Shown here: in pieces, positions 57,413-64,000 of the stretch
Position numbering within the stretch: the stretch's first letter is position 1
Layout: every line of letters begins with the position of its first letter
NCBI GenBank assembly: GCA_036378535.1
Contig: DASUWH010000072.1
Span: 124,001-188,000, forward strand
DNA from: Gp1-AA122 sp036378535
GTDB taxonomy: Bacteria; Acidobacteriota; Terriglobia; Terriglobales; Acidobacteriaceae
Length of the DNA: 64,000 bases
Direction: 5' to 3'
The notes under the pieces: generated by a model
Database searches by the model: none
What the model was told of the DNA's origin: nothing
What the model saw: only the letters and a program-made list of their open reading frames with translations
Translations under genes and position numbers: made by a program

Positions 57413-60010
57413 TCAAATTCGCAGCGGAGCCATCTCTCGGACTAACGCCGCAACGATGTTATCTTGTTGTTCTTGCGTCAGCTTAGCTCCTGCATACGTA
57501 AGATACAGAACGTCAATGGCGACTTCGCCTTCGGTGTCAATAAGTGCTATCTCGATGTTGTACTTGTGTTCGGCGATCATGGCCGTGAGGTCGCGGAGCA
57601 GGCCGGGGCGGTCCTGGGTAATCACCTCCAGCACCGTACAACGGGGCGAAAACTCGTTGCTGCATTCGATGCGCGTCTCCACTTTGACCTTAGCCGGCCT
57701 GGATTTACCGGAGCGAAAGCGCTCGTGCAGCAGCCGTTCCAGATCGATCTCTCCCGACAATACGCCACGAACCGAGCGCTGGAAGCGCTCCCACTCGGGC
57801 ACATTCAGTTCCAGCGTTCCAAAGCGGTCGGTAAAGTAGAAGCTATCCACCACCACGCCAGCGCCGTTGGAGAAGGCGTTGGCCTTGACAATGTTCATGC
57901 CCCATGCGGCCAGTACTCCCGCCATCCGGGAGAAAAGACCTGCGGCATCATGCGTGACAAGGGTTAATTCGAACCAATGGCGGCCACGCTTCAGTTCGAG
58001 CTGCACGGGATCACGATCCAGTTCGCCGGCCAACTCCAAGTGCCGAAGCATGGTCTCAGCGGGATACGCCATCAAATAGCGCTGTGGCAATCCTTCCAGG
58101 AAAATGCTTAGCTTGTTCCTCGTATCTGGGGAGAGTGATGGAATGTGCGGGAAATCGTCGCACTTGGCATCCGTATGGACCCGCTCGCGATCCACGCTGT
58201 GGTTGAGGAAGTTCGAAGTTGCGATGTAGAGCTGCCAGATATTGTCCGCTTTCCAGGGAGTTAGCGCTTCCGGGTTAACCGAGCGGATATCGGCGTAAGT
58301 CATCAAAGCCAGCATCTTCAGCCGCTCCGGCGTGTTGACACGTGCGGCAAAAGTGCGAATCGTTTCCTGATCGAAGATGTCCCGGCGCAGTGCCTTCGAC
58401 ATTTCGAGGTGATTGGCAATCAGAAAGCAGACAGTGTCCCGCTCCGAAGAAGCGAGATTCATGTGCGCCATGCAGGTGAGCGCCGCATCCACACTGGCGC
58501 GCGCATGATCGTGTCCACCCGACCCTTTACCCACATCGTGCAGCAGTAGCGCCAGCAGGAGGAGTTCGGGCTGTTCGAGTTCGGAAAAGAGTTCGTAATA
58601 TCGGCGCTCCCACTCCGATTCCGCTTGCTCGAGCCGGTGCAGCATTTCAATGGCGAGAAAGGAGTGCTCATCTACGGTGAAGCGGTGATAGTAGTCGCGA
58701 ACGACCAGAGAGTCGATGCTCCGCAGTTCGGGGACAAACACACCCAGGACTCCCAGGAAATGCATGGCGCGCAGGGCATCGGCCGCGTGGGCGGCCATCA
58801 GGATCTCACGGAAATGCTTCCAGACCGCGGCCCCGGTGGGAGGGTGAGCGGCTAAATAGGCCGCCGCCTGCTCGACGCGCTGCTCGGTAACCCGGCTTAG
58901 CTTAAGCCCGTGTTGGGCCATGAAGGTGAACATCTGCAGCAGTAGATCAGAGTCCTTAACTCCGCCGGGCTGTTGCAGAAGAACGAAGCCATTGACGACG
59001 GAGAAATTGCTGTTCGACAGGCGCGAGCGCCAGTTCTGAAATTCCCGGTAGAGAGAGGATCGGGACGCAGGGATTTCTTCCAGTAGTTGCGTGGCTACCC
59101 GGTGAATGGCACGTGCATGCCGGAAATAGGTGCGCATCCATTCTTCCGGTGGAAGCGCGCGAACCTTGTTGCCGATACCAGAGGCGGCAGCCTCCGCCTG
59201 CGCCTCCCAGGCCAGCATGTTGTCATCACGACCGTGGCGAAAATGCAGAAAGCAGCGCACTGAAAACAGGTAATCGAGCGCTCTCTCAAACTGCGAGCGG
59301 ATAGAGGGTTCGATTATGGAAGATTCACCTTCAGTGGCCGTGCGCCGTTTCTCAATGGCCGATATCAAGGCCAGCCAATGCACGATGTTGTAGTCTCGCA
59401 ATCCGCCGGGGCCTTCCTTCACATTGGGCTCGAGGTGAAAGATGGTGTTTCCGAATTTTGCATGACGCGCCCGCGTCACCTCTCCCAATTGCTGCACGAT
59501 CGCTTGGGCTTCTCGCATAACCAGTCGGGGCACAAAGGATTCGTGGAAGCGGGAAAACAGCTCGCGATTTCCGGCGAGATAGCGGCTGTCGAGGGCGGCA
59601 ATGGTGAACTCCAGATTGTTCGGATCAAAACGATCACACTGGGCGAGAGTACGAGTTTGCGGGCTGAGGCGCAGCTTCAGATCCCAAAGCTCTTGCGAAA
59701 AGGCGCGAATCTTTTCCCGCAGCTGCTTTTCAGGTTCTTCACGGAAGAGGAAAAGGATGTCGATATCGGAGTAGGGGAAAAGCAGCCTTCGGCCATACCC
59801 GCCAATGGGTATTGCGGCAACTTCGCCGCAGTCTTCTTCATTCGGGCTAACGAACTCGCGCCATAGGCGTAGCACGATGGCATCGACCAGTTGAGCCCGT
59901 TGGGAAACTGCACCGCGTCCTGAGCCGGACCGTGCGAACTCGCTTTGAATCTCGGCTAGTGAAGCTATGTAACTGTCCCGAAGCTCAGTGCCGATGGACG
60001 GCGTAGCCAT
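57413..60010 (-). CDS. glnD: [Protein-PII] uridylyltransferase / uridylyl-removing enzyme
   Basis: The 865-residue protein has the four-part GlnD layout. The nucleotidyltransferase domain has the metal motif GGYGRRLLFPYSDIDILFLF near residue 70. A helical linker follows, and then the HD phosphohydrolase domain with LLHDVGKGSGGHDHA near residue 490. Two C-terminal ACT domains begin with FELTLVTHDAAGLFSRMAGV and VLEVITQDRPGLLRDLTAMI. It uridylylates PII under nitrogen limitation and reverses this when glutamine is high. ATG at 60010 was preferred over TTG at 60016. It follows glnB by 171 bp on the same strand. Confidence 0.96.
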   Translation of the reverse strand: MATPSIGTELRDSYIASLAEIQSEFARSGSGRGAVSQRAQLVDAIVLRLWREFVSPNEEDCGEVAAIPIGGYGRRLLFPYSDIDILFLFREEPEKQLREKIRAFSQELWDLKLRLSPQTRTLAQCDRFDPNNLEFTIAALDSRYLAGNRELFSRFHESFVPRLVMREAQAIVQQLGEVTRARHAKFGNTIFHLEPNVKEGPGGLRDYNIVHWLALISAIEKRRTATEGESSIIEPSIRSQFERALDYLFSVRCFLHFRHGRDDNMLAWEAQAEAAASGIGNKVRALPPEEWMRTYFRHARAIHRVATQLLEEIPASRSSLYREFQNWRSRLSNSNFSVVNGFVLLQQPGGVKDSDLLLQMFTFMAQHGLKLSRVTEQRVEQAAAYLAAHPPTGAAVWKHFREILMAAHAADALRAMHFLGVLGVFVPELRSIDSLVVRDYYHRFTVDEHSFLAIEMLHRLEQAESEWERRYYELFSELEQPELLLLALLLHDVGKGSGGHDHARASVDAALTCMAHMNLASSERDTVCFLIANHLEMSKALRRDIFDQETIRTFAARVNTPERLKMLALMTYADIRSVNPEALTPWKADNIWQLYIATSNFLNHSVDRERVHTDAKCDDFPHIPSLSPDTRNKLSIFLEGLPQRYLMAYPAETMLRHLELAGELDRDPVQLELKRGRHWFELTLVTHDAAGLFSRMAGVLAAWGMNIVKANAFSNGAGVVVDSFYFTDRFGTLELNVPEWERFQRSVRGVLSGEIDLERLLHERFRSGKSRPAKVKVETRIECSNEFSPRCTVLEVITQDRPGLLRDLTAMIAEHKYNIEIALIDTEGEVAIDVLYLTYAGAKLTQEQQDNIVAALVREMAPLRI

Positions 60011-60181
60011 AAGCAAGCCTCAATCTGCAGCTACAGTTCCGGGGAGGGAAGGGGTCTCAGCTAAAGCCCATGTATTGCTCTTTCGTCCGGCAGGGCTCAA
60101 GCCCTGTCCTCCCATACTTCATCGATGGCAAAAGCGGCTCCGGGAACCGGACAGCGCTTGCTTCGGCAGTCATGGCCGTTT

Positions 60182-60520
60182 TCACAACGCCGCTTCCCCG
60201 CGCTCGTCATTTCGTATCCGAATGGCTTCGTCAATGCGCGACAGAAAAATCTTTCCGTCGCCGATTTTGCCGGTGCGGGCTGCCGTAGTAATCGCCTGGA
60301 CTGCCTTCTCGACCAGGTCATCGCCGACCACCATTTCGATTTTGAGCTTTGGCAGCAGGTCCACCGTGTATTCACGCCCTCGATAAAACTCCGTATGACC
60401 CTTCTGGCGGCCGTGACCGCGCACTTCGATCACTGTCATTCCTTCGATGCCAATCTCGTGGAGAGCATCTTTCACGGCATCCAGCCTGGACGTTTGAATC
60501 ACTGCTTCGAGTTTGGTCAT
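60182..60520 (-). CDS. glnB: Nitrogen regulatory protein PII
   Basis: The 112-residue protein is a full-length PII. The T-loop reads GRQKGHTEFYRGREYTVDLL and contains the uridylylation site Tyr51. The B-loop/C-terminal signature is TGKIGDGKIFLSRIDEAIRI. It senses ATP/ADP and 2-oxoglutarate and, through its T-loop, controls AmtB and nitrogen enzymes. Its start is 17 bp after amtB, the usual amtB-glnK/glnB order, and glnD is next downstream, so sensor, transporter and modifying enzyme are in one cluster. Confidence 0.97.
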   Translation of the reverse strand: MTKLEAVIQTSRLDAVKDALHEIGIEGMTVIEVRGHGRQKGHTEFYRGREYTVDLLPKLKIEMVVGDDLVEKAVQAITTAARTGKIGDGKIFLSRIDEAIRIRNDERGEAAL

Positions 60521-60537
60521 TGCGCTCTAATCAGAAA

Positions 60538-61956
60538 TCAAAATTGCGAGACCGAAGCTTCCCAGTAATAGCCCTCTTCCCCATGTTGGGTGAGATCAAG
60601 GCCCTGAACCTCGTGTTCATCGGTAACCCGGAGCCCGACTGCCAGATCGACCACCTTCAAAATAATCAATGTTCCAACAATCGCAAGTACCCAGGCAATA
60701 GCCACGCCCACTAGTTGATTGACAAGCTGATGAGCGTTGCCTTCCAGAACGCCGGAGGGCAGGACGGTTCCCTGAGCATTCTTGAATATGGGATTAACCA
60801 CGCTGGACGCAAATACCCCGGTTAACAGTGCTCCGATGGTGCCGCCAGCGCCGTGTACGCCGAAGGCGTCGAGGGAGTCGTCATAGCCGAACCGCGCTTT
60901 GACCTTGGCGACCATGAAATAGCAGAAGACACCGGCGATGAGCCCGATCAACAGGGCGGCCATGGGTCCGACGAAGCCGGCGGCGGGAGTAATGGCTACA
61001 AGTCCCGCGACTGCCCCGGATATGGCGCCCAGAGCGCTGGGCTTGCCATTGCGAAACCACTCGGCCGCTCCCCAACCCATGGCTGCGGTTGCGGCTGCAA
61101 AGTGAGTAGCAATGAAGGCGCTCGTGGCCAGGCTGCCGGCACTCAACGCGCTACCCGCATTGAACCCGAACCAGCCGACCCAAAGCAGGCATGCGCCAAT
61201 GAAGCTCAGCACCACACTATGCGGAGGCATCGGTTCCTGAGGATAACCAATGCGCTTGCCGAGGTAGAGAGCGCACATCAGCGCCGAAACGCCGGAGGTG
61301 ATATGCACGACTGTTCCGCCGGCAAAATCCAGAGTCGGGAACCGGCCGCCCAGAGCCGCATTCAGGAATCCACCCTTGCCCCATACCATGTGAGCCATGG
61401 GAGCGTAGACGATCAGTGACCACAAGATCATGAACAGAGCCATGGCGCTGAATTTCATCCGCTCGGCAAACGCGCCGGTAATCAGCGCCGGCGTGATAAT
61501 GGCAAACATCAACTGGTAGACCATGAAGGTCTGTTGTGGAATGGTTGCAGCATAATCGGCATCAGGCTGCGCGCCTACTCCGCGCAGGAAAATGTGCTGC
61601 AGGTTTCCGATAAAGCTCGAACCTGATCCAAATGCCAGGCTGTACTCGACTAACGCCCACAACACCGTAACCAGGGCCATCATGGCGAAACTCTGCATCA
61701 TGGTGGCGAGCACATTCTTCTTTCTCACTAAACCCCCATAGAAGAGGGCCAGGCCCGGGCCGGTCATCATCAACACCAGGGCCGTACTCACCAGCATCCA
61801 GGAGTTGTCGGCGGAACTCTTGGCGTCGGCAACCTGCTGCTCCAGTTGGGCGATGCGATCGCTGCTGACCGCCGCAGAGGACTGCGCAACAGCCAAGGTA
61901 GCCGGCATGGTGACGAGGAACAAGCTAAGGAGCACTCTGATCAAAGCTTTTCGCAT
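60538..61956 (-). CDS. amtB: Ammonium transporter
   Basis: The 472-residue protein has a cleavable signal peptide (LSLFLVTMPATLAVAQSS) and 11 transmembrane helices. Signature segments are SAFIATHFAAATAAMGWGAA with the pore region, FDFAGGTVVHITSGVSAL-type DFAGGTVVHITSGVSALMCA containing the first pore His, and DDSLDAFGVHGAGGTIGALL with the second pore His. It forms trimers that conduct ammonium. The cytosolic tail RVTDEHEVQGLDLTQHGEEG is the PII-interacting end. It starts the amtB-glnB-glnD cluster. Confidence 0.97.
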   Translation of the reverse strand: MRKALIRVLLSLFLVTMPATLAVAQSSAAVSSDRIAQLEQQVADAKSSADNSWMLVSTALVLMMTGPGLALFYGGLVRKKNVLATMMQSFAMMALVTVLWALVEYSLAFGSGSSFIGNLQHIFLRGVGAQPDADYAATIPQQTFMVYQLMFAIITPALITGAFAERMKFSAMALFMILWSLIVYAPMAHMVWGKGGFLNAALGGRFPTLDFAGGTVVHITSGVSALMCALYLGKRIGYPQEPMPPHSVVLSFIGACLLWVGWFGFNAGSALSAGSLATSAFIATHFAAATAAMGWGAAEWFRNGKPSALGAISGAVAGLVAITPAAGFVGPMAALLIGLIAGVFCYFMVAKVKARFGYDDSLDAFGVHGAGGTIGALLTGVFASSVVNPIFKNAQGTVLPSGVLEGNAHQLVNQLVGVAIAWVLAIVGTLIILKVVDLAVGLRVTDEHEVQGLDLTQHGEEGYYWEASVSQF

Positions 61957-62096
61957 GTGCGCTATTTTCTATCCTTCGACAAACGAGCTTGGATGGTTAC
62001 TTTATCGGGCCGAAGGCGAGGCGGGAAATCGAAAGAATTTATCGCTCGCATCACGAATTGTTATCCGTGGATTCGGGGGCAATACGTTCTGAGAGC

Positions 62097-62129
62097 AAAA
62101 AAATCCCCGCCCTGTGCCAGCGGGCGGGG
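62097..62129 (-). terminator. Rho-independent terminator of the PEP-CTERM gene
   Basis: On the minus strand the stem CCCCGCCC/GGGCGGGG with a nine-base loop is followed by ATTTTTTT. It lies 24 bp beyond the gene end at 62153. Confidence 0.93.
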
Positions 62130-62152
62130 TGTAATTCGTTTAGATTACGAGG

Positions 62153-62785
62153 CTAAGTCTTCGGGAACTTTCGCCGCACCAGGCCGCTGATGGCGAAGAG
62201 TCCGGTTCCGAGCATAGCCAGACTGCCAGGCTCCGGCACGGCCGTTACGGTCGTTGTCCCGAACTTTCCGCGAGCAGGATGGCCGACGCCGAACTGTTTC
62301 CCGTTGGCGACGTCAAAGCTGAACTGTACGGTTCCGCCATTACCGGTCTGTCCGTTAAAGAACGTGCCTTGCACCTGGCCACTCAAGGTGTACGTCCACG
62401 CGCCTTTACCGGCATTGCCGGACTGGTTAAAGGTTCCAACCCAGGTAACTGGGCCGGAAAACGTGCCGGTAAAAAGAGTACCGGTGGGCAAACCGCCCGT
62501 TCCATTGCTGGCGATTATGAATGTACCGCCCGCCGCGAATGTGCCCGCCACGCCGAGGTTCCCGCTGGACAGGCCAGCCGTCGTGAACTTTACTGACCCT
62601 AAACTGCCGGTAAGATTGAAACCCAGTCCAGAAAAGCTAGTCAGCGTCGAACCCTTGAGCGTAACCGTTGAACCATTAGTGGTGAGAGTGCCGCCCATGT
62701 TGCCAAACACTATGGGCGAACTATTTGCCCACGTGAGCACAGGCAGGGACATGACGAGCAGCACAAGAACAAATGATCTGCGCAT
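62153..62785 (-). CDS. PEP-CTERM sorting domain-containing exported protein (paralogue of the 8.2-kb gene)
   Basis: The 210-residue protein has a signal peptide (FVLVLLVMSLPVLTWA), a Gly/Thr/Ser-rich beta-type body and the tag TAVPEPGSLAMLGTGLFAIS followed by GLVRRKFPKT. It shares size and many body segments with the 8216-8848 protein, for example NSSPIVFGNMGGTL against NSSVDFGNSRGTV, LGSVKFTTAGL against LGSVTFTTGTL, and GLPTGTLFTGTF against GVPSGTLFQGTF. The two are clear paralogues 53 kb apart. AGGAGTG precedes the ATG. The gene forms its own transcription unit with a strong terminator. Confidence 0.9.
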   Translation of the reverse strand: MRRSFVLVLLVMSLPVLTWANSSPIVFGNMGGTLTTNGSTVTLKGSTLTSFSGLGFNLTGSLGSVKFTTAGLSSGNLGVAGTFAAGGTFIIASNGTGGLPTGTLFTGTFSGPVTWVGTFNQSGNAGKGAWTYTLSGQVQGTFFNGQTGNGGTVQFSFDVANGKQFGVGHPARGKFGTTTVTAVPEPGSLAMLGTGLFAISGLVRRKFPKT

Positions 62786-62897
62786 ACCACACTCCTGGGA
62801 AAAGTAGAGACTCTCATTCTGCTCACAAAACTGTGGACGCGCAATAGCACACTAGGGCAGGAATATATTTAGTCACGAATGATCCCCAAAGTGGAAT

Positions 62898-64000
62898 CTA
62901 ACGTGCCCGAGTGATGGCGCCTGCCGATGCCGAGGAAACGAGCGCCGCGTATTTGGAGAAGACGCCGTTTTCATAGCGTCCTTTGGGTGGACGCCAGCCG
63001 GCGGAACGCTGTTTCAGTTCCGCGGCATCAATCTGCAACTCCAGCAATCTGCGCTTGACATCGATCTGAATCACGTCGCCTTCACGCACCGCTGCTATGG
63101 GCCCGCCCAGCGCCGCCTCGGGGGCGACATGTCCAATCATGAGCCCGCGGGTAGCGCCGCTGAATCGGCCGTCGGTCAGCAGCGCAACCGATTCTCCTAA
63201 GCCTTCACCCACAATCGCGGCGGTAACACCGAGCATTTCGCGCATGCCCGGTCCGCCCTTAGGCCCTTCATTGCGGATGACGACTACATCTCCGGCTTTG
63301 ATTTGCTTGCTGGTAACGGCCATCATCGCATCTTCTTCCGATTCGAAGACCCGGGCAGGTCCGCGATGTTCGAGCCGTTCGTGTCCGCTGATCTTGGCTA
63401 CGCAACCTTCGGGAGCGATATTGCCGTGAAGGATCACCAGCCCACCGGTCTTCTTCAGCGGACGATCCAGAGGCAGAATAACTTTCTGTCCTGAGGTTTC
63501 CTGCGCGCGCTTTGCTTCCTCGGCGAACTTATTTCCGGTAATGGTCAGTGCGGATCCATCTACAAAGTTGCCGTCAAGCAGTCTCTTGGCAATGACGGGG
63601 ATCCCACCCGCCTTGTCTACATCGGCGGCCACGAAGCGTCCTGCGGGCTTGAGATCCGCCAAAAGCGGGGTGCGCTCACTTACCGTCTGGAAGTCATCGA
63701 TGGCCAAGGGTACGCCTGCTTCTTGAGCGATAGCCAGAAGATGCAGGACTGCGTTGGTTGATCCGCCAGTGCAAGCCACGCCGGCGATGGCGTTCTCGAA
63801 TGCCGGTCGCGTCAGAATGTCTTTCGGGCGAATCCCCTTTTTCAGGGCGTTGAGAATGACTTCGCCGCAGCGAAACGCCAACTTGTCTTTGCGCTCGTCC
63901 ATTGCAGGAACACCGTTGAATCCCATCGGAGAAAGTCCAATCAATTCCATCACGGTGGACATGGTGTTAGCGGTGTACTGGCCACCGCAGGCGCCGGCAC
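62898..64000 (-). CDS. ilvD: Dihydroxy-acid dehydratase, partial (N-terminus outside window)
   Basis: The visible 366 codons are the C-terminal two thirds of IlvD. They begin with AGACGGQYTANTMSTVMELI, the conserved iron-sulfur Cys region, and go on with CTGGSTNAVLHLLAIAQEAG (second cluster Cys), the IPVIAKRLLDG segment, GCVAKISG, VVIRNEGPKGGPGMREM, and LTDGRFSGATRGLMIGHVAPEA. An ATG at 63962 is internal; the frame continues unbroken out of the window. The enzyme dehydrates dihydroxy-isovalerate and dihydroxy-methylvalerate in valine and isoleucine synthesis. No other ilv gene is visible. Confidence 0.96.
   Translation of the reverse strand, partial: AGACGGQYTANTMSTVMELIGLSPMGFNGVPAMDERKDKLAFRCGEVILNALKKGIRPKDILTRPAFENAIAGVACTGGSTNAVLHLLAIAQEAGVPLAIDDFQTVSERTPLLADLKPAGRFVAADVDKAGGIPVIAKRLLDGNFVDGSALTITGNKFAEEAKRAQETSGQKVILPLDRPLKKTGGLVILHGNIAPEGCVAKISGHERLEHRGPARVFESEEDAMMAVTSKQIKAGDVVVIRNEGPKGGPGMREMLGVTAAIVGEGLGESVALLTDGRFSGATRGLMIGHVAPEAALGGPIAAVREGDVIQIDVKRRLLELQIDAAELKQRSAGWRPPKGRYENGVFSKYAALVSSASAGAITRAR

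Overview
The window looks like a chromosomal piece of an Acidobacteriota (class Terriglobia, Koribacter/Sulfotelmatobacter-like) genome. The evidence is the moderately high GC content, several PEP-CTERM sorting-signal proteins, a VWFA-related protein of the type frequent in acidobacteria, a DUF1080 protein next to a Tat-exported Gfo/Idh/MocA oxidoreductase, and many short palindromic repeats between genes. This is inference from protein families; there is no rRNA. About 57 protein genes or gene remnants, one tRNA, one cobalamin riboswitch and several repeat families can be supported.

Layout. 0-8.9 kb: a partial Tat-exported ferritin-like protein, PilZ and membrane proteins, a MocR-type regulator, an esterase, a SUMF1-fold protein, an SDR, a small holin-like membrane protein and a PEP-CTERM protein. 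8.9-24 kb is mostly housekeeping: thrS, plsC-like, folC, accD, cobO, rlmH, a methyltransferase, rsfS, a class V aminotransferase, a YqeY-like protein, rsmI, an FmdB-like protein, an HU protein and a TrmJ-like rRNA/tRNA methyltransferase. 24.4-30.2 kb is a tightly coupled hybO-hybA-hybB-hybC-hybD operon for a periplasmic, membrane-bound, quinone-linked [NiFe] uptake hydrogenase of the Hyb (group 1c) type. 30.5-41 kb: an AsmA-like protein, a TonB-dependent receptor behind a promoter and cobalamin riboswitch (so probably the B12 transporter BtuB), an S9 peptidase, a PEP-CTERM protein, an exported nucleoside hydrolase, the DUF1080/Gfo-Idh-MocA pair, and a CAT-anticodon tRNA. 41-49 kb: a monooxygenase-fold protein, an aldehyde dehydrogenase, another PEP-CTERM protein, a TlpA/rhodanese pair, a PD-(D/E)XK-like protein, a diguanylate cyclase and an OmpR-type response regulator. 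49-52 kb holds flagellar remnants. 52-64 kb: a VWA protein, the hemE-hemH-hemY heme operon, an anchored protein, the nitrogen-signalling set amtB-glnB-glnD, a PEP-CTERM protein and the C-terminal part of ilvD.

The most striking observation is at about 49,623. A sigma-54 activator stops abruptly inside its AAA+ domain and is joined directly to a flgK that lacks its N-terminal codons, followed by an intact flgL. This is either a large deletion of a flagellar cluster or a contig misjoin. Other observations: a 132-bp tandem array of hairpin-rich units whose last copy overlaps the plsC stop codon; two copies of a roughly 215-bp palindromic element whose core lies in opposite orientation relative to its outer flanks; a second, diverged copy of the last 78 bp of hybD between inverted REP-like sequences; and an apparent single-base frameshift in a membrane protein. 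I did not find a CRISPR array, an insertion sequence with a transposase, or a recognisable defence system. Nothing here clearly amounts to an undescribed multi-gene system.
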